NCBI RefSeq assembly: GCF_900110915.1
Contig: NZ_FOFG01000014.1
Location: 45,454 to 109,453 of the forward strand
DNA: 64,000 nt
Origin: Faunimonas pinastri
GTDB lineage: Bacteria > Pseudomonadota > Alphaproteobacteria > Rhizobiales > Afifellaceae
Reading direction: 5' to 3'
Part shown: piece after piece, positions 41,890-49,087 of the stretch
How the letters are laid out: every line of letters begins with the position of its first letter
How positions within the stretch are numbered: position 1 is the first letter of the stretch
The notes under the pieces: generated by a model
Databases searched by the model: none
The model's input: the letters and a program-made list of their open reading frames with translations, nothing else
Told to the model about the DNA's origin: nothing
Made by a program: the position numbers and the translations under genes

Positions 41890-42138
41890 TCAATGATAGT
41901 TAGCTTTGCATACGTCGTAGCAGTTACTCCATTTCTGCCGGCATATTGTCTGCTCTTGAAAGCCGGTACACGCTCTGTACTCGATCTCGCACTGCTGACT
42001 ACACACCTCGAAACCAGAGATAACCAAGATCAGAGGTTCTGACCGCTTGGGCTCCGGTTCGTTGAGTGATTCAGTCGCATAGGTGAGCGATGTGGAGCTT
42101 AGAGTGATTGTTATGAGAGCGACGACAACACGAAACAT
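41890..42138 (-). CDS. Small secreted twin-CX3C protein
   Basis: 82 residues with a signal peptide (MFRVVVALITITLSSTSLTY). The mature part has six cysteines, with two CX3C pairs (CSQQC and CYDVC) that could form a disulfide-locked helical hairpin. It lies ahead of the larger secreted Cys-rich gene and is probably co-expressed with it. The function is unknown. Confidence 0.68.
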   Translation of the reverse strand: MFRVVVALITITLSSTSLTYATESLNEPEPKRSEPLILVISGFEVCSQQCEIEYRACTGFQEQTICRQKWSNCYDVCKANYH

Positions 42139-42249
42139 GGCGACCTCCAGAAAGGATACTAGCTCCCATTTTTTGGAGACAGGGGGCTCTACCTGAAGCC
42201 GCGATCGTAGTTGCCCTTGAAATGCCGGATCAACACAGCCGAAAGACTT

Positions 42250-42325
42250 AAAAAAAAAAGGAGCGGCGCCTTTCGGGACCGCTCCTCACACCACACAAGA
42301 GGAAACACGACTTTTGAAGTCGTGC
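42250..42325 (-). ncRNA. Candidate phage sRNA (about 75 nt)
   Basis: Minus strand. A promoter (42328-42356) is followed by a 5' hairpin (CACGACTT..AAGTCGTG, 42306-42324), a linker, and an intrinsic terminator with ten consecutive U. The linker's complement (plus strand 42292-42305) reads CACACAAGAGGAAA. That is nearly identical to the CACACACGAGGAA leader over the ribosome-binding sites of rIIA, the lipoprotein and cobS, so the RNA could pair with them. No open reading frame fits. A plain ligase-operon terminator is the alternative. Confidence 0.5.
42260..42285 (-). terminator. Intrinsic terminator after ligase / of candidate sRNA
   Basis: Minus strand: GGAGCGG TCCCGAAAGGCG CCGCTCC and then ten T (42250-42259). 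One of the strongest terminators in the window. It would end both ligase read-through and the candidate sRNA. Confidence 0.85.
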
Positions 42326-42327
42326 CT

Positions 42328-42366
42328 ATTCTACGAAGCGCCAGATGATAAGTAAATACTGAACAC
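42328..42366 (-). promoter_or_regulatory. sRNA promoter overlapping palindrome copy 15
   Basis: Minus-strand TTTACT (42351-42356), 17 nt, TAGAAT (42328-42333). The -35 box is part of a weak palindrome copy (42349-42366, 12 of 18). Start would fall near 42321-42325, just before the 5' hairpin of the candidate sRNA. Confidence 0.52.
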
Positions 42367-42390
42367 TCCGCGAATTCACGAAATCGCGAT

Positions 42391-43740
42391 TTATGCCGCC
42401 TCTTTCAGCCTATCGTCCTTGTCATCGCGGAAGCGAACGAACCGCGGATGACGGAGCGACCCGTCGGGCGTCACTTCATGGTACTCGACCTCGATCAGGC
42501 GCCCGATCAGCTCATTCTCCACGCCGCGATTATAGGCGTCCCAGAACTCGATGCGCTGCTGATCGGAGAAGCCGCCGCCGACACGGACCTGAACCCCTTC
42601 CCGATCGACGATGATGCCGCCGAGCTGGCCCTCGTACTTGCCCGAGCCCTCGAAAGCACCGACGATCCGAAGGTCCTCCGTTTCCTCGCCCTTGATCTTG
42701 AGCCACTGGTGCGAGCGCTTCTTGTGATAGGCGCCGGCGAGCGGCTTCACCATCGCACCCTCGAGACCTGCAGCCTGGAAGTTCTCGTAAAACTGCATGA
42801 TCTCGGAATGCGAATTGGCGAAATAGCGATTTGACGTCCGGATAGGGGCGCCCTTCGGAGCCTGCTTCACCACCCAGTCGAGGAATGCGCGCCGCGCCGC
42901 GTAGTTGATGGGGATCTCGTTCAGATCGTTGTTGAGGAACGCCTCGTAAGGCAGGGCCTCGAACACCATCAGTTCCGCATCCGTTGCCGATTCGGACTTG
43001 CGGCGCACGTCGCCGACGGTCTTGTTGAAGGAGCCGGAGACCACCTCGCTATCAAGCGCCAGGCGTGCCTCGTCACCGCCGAGCCACTCGCGGTAGAGCG
43101 CCCGCTTCTCCTCGTCCTCGATCGTGCCGAGAGCCGCGCGAGCATTGTCGAGCATCGCCACCACATGCGGGCCGAGGTGCTCGACCGCGGGAAACGGCTT
43201 ACCAGTCCTGGAGAAGAACTGCGCCGCGCCGTCGCGGGCCAGGGCGATATTGCGAACGCCGTCGTACTTGGGCTCGACCGCAACGGGCCATGCCTTGATG
43301 CGCTTCTCCTCGAACTTGTGCGCGAGCATCACGTCGAAGGTGGGAATGGTGCCGGGAAGAACCTTGTTCACGGTCTTGGCAGTGATGCCGCAGCGCAGGT
43401 CCTTGGAGAGGATGCGCCAGAGGAGCTCGGCCGCGTCGGGCGCCAGGCCCAAAAGCGTGTCCAGAACGTGCTGCTGAGCCGAGCCGCCGGTGATCGCGCG
43501 ATCCTTCAGCGCGTCGAGAAGGCCCCAGACGACGCGATTGTCGGCATCGAATTGAAGCGTACCCTCGGTCTCGACCTTCGGCGGCGTAAGGCCAAAGGTG
43601 ACAAAGGGATCGTAGGCATACTTCACAACCTGCTTCATCATCGGATCACCGATGACACGTTCCAGGATCTCCTCCTTTTCCGTCCGCGAGTTGGTGTCAG
43701 CGATCTGATTGAGGACCGCGAGGGCGTCATAGGAATTCAT
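42391..43740 (-). CDS. lig: ATP-dependent DNA ligase
   Basis: 449 residues. The adenylation motif I is VEPKYDGVRNIAL with the lysine nucleophile; FFSRTGKPFPAVEHL is motif Ia/III, LDSEVVSGSFNKTV is motif IIIa-like, LEGAMVKPLAG motif IV and HQWLKIKGEE motif V. It seals nicks on the lagging strand with the 5' exonuclease and DnaE. It overlaps the gene upstream by 4 bases and is followed by a strong terminator. Confidence 0.93.
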   Translation of the reverse strand: MNSYDALAVLNQIADTNSRTEKEEILERVIGDPMMKQVVKYAYDPFVTFGLTPPKVETEGTLQFDADNRVVWGLLDALKDRAITGGSAQQHVLDTLLGLAPDAAELLWRILSKDLRCGITAKTVNKVLPGTIPTFDVMLAHKFEEKRIKAWPVAVEPKYDGVRNIALARDGAAQFFSRTGKPFPAVEHLGPHVVAMLDNARAALGTIEDEEKRALYREWLGGDEARLALDSEVVSGSFNKTVGDVRRKSESATDAELMVFEALPYEAFLNNDLNEIPINYAARRAFLDWVVKQAPKGAPIRTSNRYFANSHSEIMQFYENFQAAGLEGAMVKPLAGAYHKKRSHQWLKIKGEETEDLRIVGAFEGSGKYEGQLGGIIVDREGVQVRVGGGFSDQQRIEFWDAYNRGVENELIGRLIEVEYHEVTPDGSLRHPRFVRFRDDKDDRLKEAA

Positions 43741-43943
43741 GCGTGGTGATCCTTCTCTCCCATGTAGGATTTGACCGTCATTTCCGGTGTCGTCTTGCCG
43801 GGGACTGCGCGCAGCCGGACGCCGTTGAAGCTGACGACGGTATGCAGCCCGGTGAGGTTGGCGATCCGGTGCATCTCCTCGGCGACATCTCCAAGCTCGG
43901 AGCCTGGGAACGGACGAAGCTCAAGTTCGAGCACGGGCCTCAT
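43737..43943 (-). CDS. Hypothetical protein (68 aa)
   Basis: Begins MRPVLELELRPFPGSELGDV. VVSFNGVRLRAVPGKTTPEM indicates a small beta-rich fold. No family is recognised. It overlaps both neighbours by 4 bases and is likely translationally coupled to the ligase. Confidence 0.6.
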   Translation of the reverse strand: MRPVLELELRPFPGSELGDVAEEMHRIANLTGLHTVVSFNGVRLRAVPGKTTPEMTVKSYMGEKDHHA

Positions 43944-44638
43944 GCGGCTCTCCCGGCGGCCGCTCGGGCCCGCTCCAGGAGCGACATGCGCGCCTTGGGC
44001 TTCGGGGTCGACGTCGCCGCCGATGCAGCGGGCTCTGCGGACGTCGTCATCGCCATGTTGATGGCGGCGGACATATCCCCGCTCTCGGCGGCAAGAACGG
44101 CGTCAGCGGGCTCCGGAGCGCGTTCCTTGACGCTCTCGGCCGGAGGCTTGCGACTGCGACGAGAAACGGGTGCCGTCTCCCGCTGCACATCCTCCAGTTC
44201 GACTGACGTTTTGCGGGTCGAGCGCTTGGACTGCTTGCCGCTCACCCAGGCGCCGGCGGCTTCGTTCGCTGCCAGGATCAGCTCGCGCTCCTTGGGTGTG
44301 ACGGCATATTCGTCGAGGAGCTTGGGCGAGACCAGGACCGGCATGATCCGCTCGATGTGACGATCCTTCAGAGAGCCGACGCGCTTCTCGTCAGCATGAT
44401 ACGGATCGTCGGGCAGACGGCCAAAGTCCTGGATGATGTTGTTGATCGGGCATTTGCTGGCGCTCATGCACGCCTGGCAGCCCTTTCGCTGCTCGGGGCG
44501 CCGGCCCTTCCAGACCAGATCGCGCAAGGAGACGCAGGTGGCGAACCGGGTCTCCACGTTGAAGATCGGACAGACGAAGTGAAAGAGGTTCGCCGGCGAC
44601 AGCGACTTGCGCCGCATGAGAGCGTATTGAATTCCCAT
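43940..44638 (-). CDS. Cysteine-containing protein with SGDMSAAI motif
   Basis: 232 residues. Five cysteines in the N-terminal half (HFVCPIFN, ATCVSL, KGCQACMSASKCPINNI) suggest metal binding. The C-terminal half is disordered and basic, but contains SGDMSAAI, identical to a stretch in rIIB. The family is unknown. Overlaps link it to the ligase-side gene and to the WGMF gene. Confidence 0.6.
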   Translation of the reverse strand: MGIQYALMRRKSLSPANLFHFVCPIFNVETRFATCVSLRDLVWKGRRPEQRKGCQACMSASKCPINNIIQDFGRLPDDPYHADEKRVGSLKDRHIERIMPVLVSPKLLDEYAVTPKERELILAANEAAGAWVSGKQSKRSTRKTSVELEDVQRETAPVSRRSRKPPAESVKERAPEPADAVLAAESGDMSAAINMAMTTSAEPAASAATSTPKPKARMSLLERARAAAGRAA

Positions 44639-44934
44639 CAGAACATTCCCCAGGCTGAAGAGGTGACGACCTCAAGGGCGTCGGCGATCGCATCGAGCTC
44701 CGCGGCACTGGCGGCCGCGGCCTCAAGCTTCTCCACGCGGCGTTGGATCAGGTTGGCGATCTGCTGACCTGGCGCCTTCAGCGCGGTCACGATCTCGGTT
44801 TCGGCGGCGAGTTCGGCCATCCGCAGGCCGAAGGCGATCACGTCGCTTGTTGTCGGAATGAACTCGCCCGGAATGACCGAGCAGAAATCACTCAGCTCCA
44901 GTGTCGACGGCGCTATTCCCGCAATACCACCCAT
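44638..44934 (-). CDS. Hypothetical protein with C-terminal WGMF tail
   Basis: 98 residues (MGGIAGIAPSTLELSDFCSV). A helical middle (LIQRRVEKLEAAAASAAELD) leads to the end VVTSSAWGMF, one of five WG(L/M/I)F tails in the window. The start overlaps the WGR gene stop in TGATGG. Unknown function. Confidence 0.62.
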   Translation of the reverse strand: MGGIAGIAPSTLELSDFCSVIPGEFIPTTSDVIAFGLRMAELAAETEIVTALKAPGQQIANLIQRRVEKLEAAAASAAELDAIADALEVVTSSAWGMF

Positions 44935-45371
44935 CAGAACAGACCCCAGTCAGGGTTCGCAGCCACGCGATCGGCAACCGTGACTTCGGGCTCGGGCTCT
45001 GCTGCGAATGCGTCGTCACTGACCTTGCTGATGCCGCCCCCGAGCATGTCGACCAGGGTCTTGCCCATCACGGTCCACCAAGCGCCGAGCGCCCCCTTGA
45101 GCGCATCGAGATCGACAACCGTCGTATTGAGCTTCGTGAGCTCCCGCTCGTAGCCGCCGTTCTCCTTCTGCCGGAGCTTGCTGTTGTAGTTGCGCTCGGC
45201 GTCCAGGCTGTTCGCGTAACGATCAACCTTGGTCTGGCCCCATGCCTCGGCCTTGCCCCAGCGGTTCACGACCACCGAGGTGCCGTCGGCCGCGGTCAGT
45301 CTGAGCAGGTGATAGTCCTTCGTGCCCTGACGGTGTCTCAACGACACCCGGCTGACGATTACCGGAAACAT
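44934..45371 (-). CDS. WGR-domain protein with C-terminal WGLF tail
   Basis: 145 residues from ATG 45371 (MFPVIVSRVSLRH). LLRLTAADGTSVVVNRWGKA, then DAERNYNSKLRQKENGGYER, is a WGR domain, a nucleic-acid-binding fold of PARP and ligase-associated proteins. The end NPDWGLF is shared with the 14545-15138 protein. It may act with ligase and primase at the fork. The upstream start (TTG at 45434) lies in the promoter and is not used. Confidence 0.78.
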   Translation of the reverse strand: MFPVIVSRVSLRHRQGTKDYHLLRLTAADGTSVVVNRWGKAEAWGQTKVDRYANSLDAERNYNSKLRQKENGGYERELTKLNTTVVDLDALKGALGAWWTVMGKTLVDMLGGGISKVSDDAFAAEPEPEVTVADRVAANPDWGLF

Positions 45372-45380
45372 CGCTTGCGT

Positions 45381-45451
45381 CTCTTGTGTGTCAGTGTGTG
45401 CTGACTTTCTTATAGCAGCGTGAACACGGATCAACAGTCAAAACTGACTGA
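45381..45451 (-). promoter_or_regulatory. WGR-gene promoter, palindrome copy 16 and leader
   Basis: Minus-strand CTGTTG (45432-45437), 17 nt, TATAAG (45409-45414). The palindrome copy (45434-45451, 13 of 18) overlaps the -35 box. The leader includes CACACAAGAG (45381-45390), a perfect 10-nt match to the complement of the candidate sRNA linker. Confidence 0.58.
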
Positions 45452-46546
45452 TTGTTTTTGATCCGCGTAGTGATTGCGAAGACGCCACTTCACGTCGAGC
45501 GTGGCGCTGTAGACTGTCGCCTTGTAGAAGGCGTCCTGGACCACCTCGGGCAGGACCTCGTTCGGATCGCAGTTCGAGGGCAGCAGCGCGATACGCACCC
45601 GCAGTCCGATGCGGCGAAGCTGCTTGGCCGCGTCCAGGGCGGAGACGAGCGCACGCCATTCGCCGTCCCACATGATCGTGACCTCTTCCAGACCCGCACG
45701 CTTGAGCTGCAGGAAGCAGCCGAGCTGATCCTTGCCGTCGACCGAACCGAAGGATAGGTGCTTGCCGAAGGAACCGATCGGCACGACGTCGCGAAGGTCG
45801 ATCTTCTCGTCGAAGGCTTTCTTGATCGCCATGACGTCAAAGGCGCCCTCACCCATCACGACGCGCTTTGCCCGCAAGGCATTCTGCCCGTTGAAGAGGA
45901 AGCGCCCGGTGCCAGGAAGCCCCTTGGGAAACAGGTACTTCTCGCTCTGATCTCCGATCACATCACGGCCCTGAAACGTCACCAGCTTGCCGTCGAGATC
46001 GAACACCGGGATGATCAGGCGATTGACGAACTTCTGACCGCCTTGGGAGCCATCCTCCTTCAGGAAGTTCCACCATCCGTCCGTGCAAAAGCGGAGATGG
46101 AAGAATTTCGCCAGATCGCCGCTGATGCCGCGTTTCTCCAGATAAAGCAGGTTCTGCCCCTCACCCGTGGGTAGCGGGAACGAAACCGGCAGCTTCACCT
46201 CGCCAAACTCGACCGCAGCGGTCGTCGTTCGTTTGGGCTTCCAGCCCTGCTCCTTCAGAACCTCCCGGACGTGATTGAAGGTCTCCGCCCAGCTCAGGCC
46301 CAGGTTCGCGTTCACGAATTTGAGCTTGTTGAAGCCGGCGTTGCAGACGAAGCAATTGCCGAGCCCGGTCTCCGCGTTGAGATAGACCCGGTAACGACGA
46401 TCGCCGCACTCCGGGCACTCGCGCATGTTGAGCTGCATACCGGAGGAGCCGCGCCCCTTTCGGTACGCCAGCCCCTCTCGCTCGCACCAATATTCCAGGT
46501 CGAGTTCGTCGGAGAGTTCCTGAGCGTCGCCGCCCCGCTCCGACAT
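45431..46546 (-). CDS. DnaG-like primase
   Basis: 371 residues. The N-terminal zinc-binding part has CPECGDRRYRVY and GNCFVCNAGFNKL. A TOPRIM-like core follows: RVVMGEGAFDVMAIKKAFDE, then VPIGSFGKHLS and TIMWDGEWRAL with catalytic acids. It makes RNA primers for DnaE with the DnaB helicase, whose gene is separated by a single small gene. Overlaps that small gene by one base. Confidence 0.88.
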   Translation of the reverse strand: MSERGGDAQELSDELDLEYWCEREGLAYRKGRGSSGMQLNMRECPECGDRRYRVYLNAETGLGNCFVCNAGFNKLKFVNANLGLSWAETFNHVREVLKEQGWKPKRTTTAAVEFGEVKLPVSFPLPTGEGQNLLYLEKRGISGDLAKFFHLRFCTDGWWNFLKEDGSQGGQKFVNRLIIPVFDLDGKLVTFQGRDVIGDQSEKYLFPKGLPGTGRFLFNGQNALRAKRVVMGEGAFDVMAIKKAFDEKIDLRDVVPIGSFGKHLSFGSVDGKDQLGCFLQLKRAGLEEVTIMWDGEWRALVSALDAAKQLRRIGLRVRIALLPSNCDPNEVLPEVVQDAFYKATVYSATLDVKWRLRNHYADQKQSVSFDC

Positions 46547-46689
46547 CAGTTAACGCCCCAGTCGTCCGGGTTGCGGAGGAAATAGTCACCGCGGCGCCGG
46601 CGCAGATAGGCCCAGAGCAGAGTGCCGATCGCGCTGCCGCCGATGATGGCGGCGAGCAACGTTGCCATGAGAGCGTCGAGCATCGTCAT
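46546..46689 (-). CDS. 47-residue membrane protein between helicase and primase
   Basis: ATG at 46689 overlaps the helicase stop and its TGA overlaps the primase start. The peptide (MTMLDALMATLLAAIIGGSA, then IGTLLWAYLRRRRGDYFL) has one hydrophobic helix and a basic stretch and ends NPDDWGVN, close to the WG tails elsewhere. Coupling at both ends supports expression. Unknown function. Confidence 0.6.
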   Translation of the reverse strand: MTMLDALMATLLAAIIGGSAIGTLLWAYLRRRRGDYFLRNPDDWGVN

Positions 46690-48062
46690 TCCTTTCCGAG
46701 AACCTTGGTGAGGAACTTCATCTTCTCCCGGTCCTGCTTGATGCGGAGGGTGAAGTTGGATTCGCCGTTACGGTGCGCTGCGAAGTAGAGCCTGGCCTCG
46801 CCGGACTTGCGCTCCTCCTCCACCGCGTTGATGGAGATGACGATGTCGGCCGTCCGGATCTTGTTGAAGTCCTCGGCCACGTCCGTCATCTTCGCGACCG
46901 TTGCCTTGGCGCCTTCGCGATTGGTCTGGGTCGCGGTCAGAACGGCTGCGTTGTAGGTAAAGGCAATTGCGCGGAGATCGATGTAGATCTGGCGCATGTC
47001 GTCCTTCAGATCGCCCGTGAAGCGCTCCGCGGCCATGATGTCCGCGTAATCCACGATGATCAGATCGAAGCTGATGCCCTTGCGACGGAACTGCTCCAGC
47101 CGCCGGCGCAGCGCTGAAACCTTGAGAGTGCCGGAAGGGAAGTCCTCGATGAAGAACTTGCCGGCCTTCTTACCCGCAGCGTCGATCTTGCCTTTGACGG
47201 TATGCGGTGAGTCCTTGAGCAGGCGGATCGCGGTGTCGGCGACGTTCGCATCGACGCGATCGGCGATGATCTTCCGGCTGACTTCGAGACTGGCGTAATA
47301 GACGTTGTAGCCGAGCAGCGATGCGTTCTTGCCGAACTCGCCCAGCGACATGGACTTGCCCGCTTTCGCGGCGCCCATGAGCACCGAGAGCTCCTTGCGG
47401 CCCCAGCCCTGGTGATAGAGGTACTTGTCGAGGTCGGCGATGCCGGTGGAGATGCCATCGGGCTTGATCAGGCCGGCGGCGAGATCGACGCGCTCAGTGG
47501 TGCGGTTCTCAATCTCCGCCCAATAATCGTATGCCTCGCCCTCCTCCGAAATCCCGACATCCTGGGCCTTCTGGACGATCTTCTCGATCTTGTCGTAGTC
47601 GCCCTTGATCAGGAGCTCGGCAGCTTCGAGGATCGCCGTCTCATAAGCCCGATGACGAGCGAAGCGAGCGACATTGTCGGCCACGAACTCGCGATCGCTG
47701 ATGTCGGCTGCGAGAACGGTCTTGATGCGCTCCCTGACGTCGTCGACCAGGTCCTTGCGAATGCGACGATCGAGAACGGCGGATTTCAGGAGCGTGCCGA
47801 TCGACTTGCGATCCGGCGTGCGCTTGTAGGTGTCGTAATAGTCCAGGGCGACCTTCGTGATCGCCGCATCAGCCTCGTTTTCAAAATATTCGGGACGGAT
47901 CAGGCCGTCGGTGCGCTGCGCAAAACCCGCGTCGCGCAGCGCCAGGGCCACGATCTTGATCTGGAAGTCCTCGTCGAAGTCGTAGCCGGTGACGGACGCA
48001 GAGGTCTCGTCGTCGGCTACGCTCTCCTCGAGCTCCTCATCTTTCACGAGAGCGAGTGCCAT
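46686..48062 (-). CDS. dnaB: DnaB-like replicative helicase
   Basis: 458 residues. The N-terminal domain precedes the RecA-like motor: LMGAAKAGKSMSLGEFGKNA (Walker A), FDLIIVDYADIMAAER (Walker B), AVLTATQTNREGAKA and INAVEEERKSGEARLYFAAH. Hexameric helicase that unwinds DNA ahead of DnaE and recruits primase. It is controlled by a palindrome embedded in the Hfq-like gene just upstream. Confidence 0.92.
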   Translation of the reverse strand: MALALVKDEELEESVADDETSASVTGYDFDEDFQIKIVALALRDAGFAQRTDGLIRPEYFENEADAAITKVALDYYDTYKRTPDRKSIGTLLKSAVLDRRIRKDLVDDVRERIKTVLAADISDREFVADNVARFARHRAYETAILEAAELLIKGDYDKIEKIVQKAQDVGISEEGEAYDYWAEIENRTTERVDLAAGLIKPDGISTGIADLDKYLYHQGWGRKELSVLMGAAKAGKSMSLGEFGKNASLLGYNVYYASLEVSRKIIADRVDANVADTAIRLLKDSPHTVKGKIDAAGKKAGKFFIEDFPSGTLKVSALRRRLEQFRRKGISFDLIIVDYADIMAAERFTGDLKDDMRQIYIDLRAIAFTYNAAVLTATQTNREGAKATVAKMTDVAEDFNKIRTADIVISINAVEEERKSGEARLYFAAHRNGESNFTLRIKQDREKMKFLTKVLGKE

Positions 48063-48065
48063 CGT

Positions 48066-48332
48066 TTACTCCGCCGGGCGGTAGCCCTGGATGTCGTGCT
48101 TAAAGAGAGTCAAAGTCAATACTGACTTATCTTCCCGAATGCGAAGAAGCAAGGCGTACTGATCGGCTTCGAGGAGCTCGCCTGTCACCTGGGTGCCGTC
48201 GCGGAAGAGAACGACGATCTTGCGACCGCGAAGCTCCCGGAGCTGCTGCTGGTGCGACCAGAGCTTCGGCTTGAACGGCTGACGCTCACCCTTGCGAGCG
48301 ATCTCGATCGGGCGACGAGTTTCGTTTCTCAT
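48066..48332 (-). CDS. hfq-like: Hfq/Sm-like RNA-binding protein
   Basis: 88 residues. The Sm1 motif reads KIVVLFRDGTQVTGELLEAD then QYALLLRI, parallel to Hfq's [22 protein letters not shown] with the same DQ-aromatic. Sm2 is TLFKHDIQGYRP, matching Hfq's VYKHAISTVVP including Lys-His. A short basic N-terminus precedes HQQQL, where Hfq has its proximal-face Gln. It should form a ring that binds A-rich and U-rich RNA. It has its own promoter and lies beside the helicase. Confidence 0.78.
   Translation of the reverse strand: MRNETRRPIEIARKGERQPFKPKLWSHQQQLRELRGRKIVVLFRDGTQVTGELLEADQYALLLRIREDKSVLTLTLFKHDIQGYRPAE
48112..48129. promoter_or_regulatory. 18-bp palindrome copy 17 inside the Hfq-like gene
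   Basis: AAAGTCAATACTGACTTA, 16 of 18, encodes residues DKSVLTL of the Hfq-like protein. It sits about 50 bases upstream of the dnaB start. No strong -10 box is visible. It could block transcription into dnaB. Confidence 0.66.
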
Positions 48333-48360
48333 GTTGCTGTCCTGTGTCGTGCTAACTTTG

Positions 48361-48389
48361 ATTATAGACGCTACATCAATGGCTTGCGT
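48361..48389 (-). promoter_or_regulatory. Promoter of the Hfq-like gene
   Basis: Minus-strand ACGCAA (48384-48389), 17 nt, TATAAT (48361-48366). A good -10 box, with GACACAGGACAGC ahead of the ATG. No palindrome copy is found within 200 bases upstream of the start, so this gene may be expressed independently of the operator network. Confidence 0.62.
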
Positions 48390-49087
48390 CAGGCGTATGA
48401 CTGGATCCGCTCGAACATGTCAGAGTCGACGCGAGCCCGGAGCTTGCTCTCCGGAAGGATGCGTTCCCCGTAAGTGAAGCGAGCATAGAAGGGCGCCGGG
48501 TTGTCGCGCAGTTCGGCCTGGCGGAAGAGCCACTCGTGGTGATCGTTCTGCGGCTGCGTCTCGCGATACAGGTCGATCTGATATTCCTCGTGCTGGCCGA
48601 GATAGAGGATCGACGCCTGTCGCTTCTCCCATTCCTCCACGACCTGCTCCAGGACACGCTCCGAATAGAGCTGCTGCGGCTGCGGCAGGTAGCGCTGGCG
48701 CCAATAGCGAAGGGTGTAGCGGTAGGCGAGCGTCAGGTAGACGCCGTAGGGCATTCCGATCGCGTCAGCGGCCCAGCGACCGCGCCAGCAGCCAATGAGC
48801 TTGTTGCGCTTGTCCTTGCCGCCCTCGAAGAAGTCCCGCACGGAGACCACGCGAACGTGCTCGGCGGCGTCGCGGTCACGGGTCTCCGCGAAGACATCGC
48901 GATAGACCCTCCCCAGTTCCCTGACATACTCGAAGGTGGCTTCGAGCGGATGCATGTAGCGGTAGTCGAACCACTTCGATGCATAGAGGGACCGCTCGAA
49001 CTCCATCCACTCGGGCTTGATCAGCCGGAACGCCATCAGATCCAGTTCGGATCGACTAAGTTCCGGCTGCTCCCATTCCTCATCCAT
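48389..49087 (-). CDS. Hypothetical protein (232 aa)
   Basis: Acidic and aromatic, rich in Arg, Tyr and Trp (FRLIKPEWMEFERSLYASKW, WFDYRYMHPLEATFEYVREL). The central segment GCWRGRWAADAIGMPYGVYL, then LAYRYTLRYWRQRYLPQPQQL, looks like a folded helical domain. No family is recognised. It is next to phoH, which it overlaps, and lies before the Hfq-like promoter. Confidence 0.6.
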   Translation of the reverse strand: MDEEWEQPELSRSELDLMAFRLIKPEWMEFERSLYASKWFDYRYMHPLEATFEYVRELGRVYRDVFAETRDRDAAEHVRVVSVRDFFEGGKDKRNKLIGCWRGRWAADAIGMPYGVYLTLAYRYTLRYWRQRYLPQPQQLYSERVLEQVVEEWEKRQASILYLGQHEEYQIDLYRETQPQNDHHEWLFRQAELRDNPAPFYARFTYGERILPESKLRARVDSDMFERIQSYA

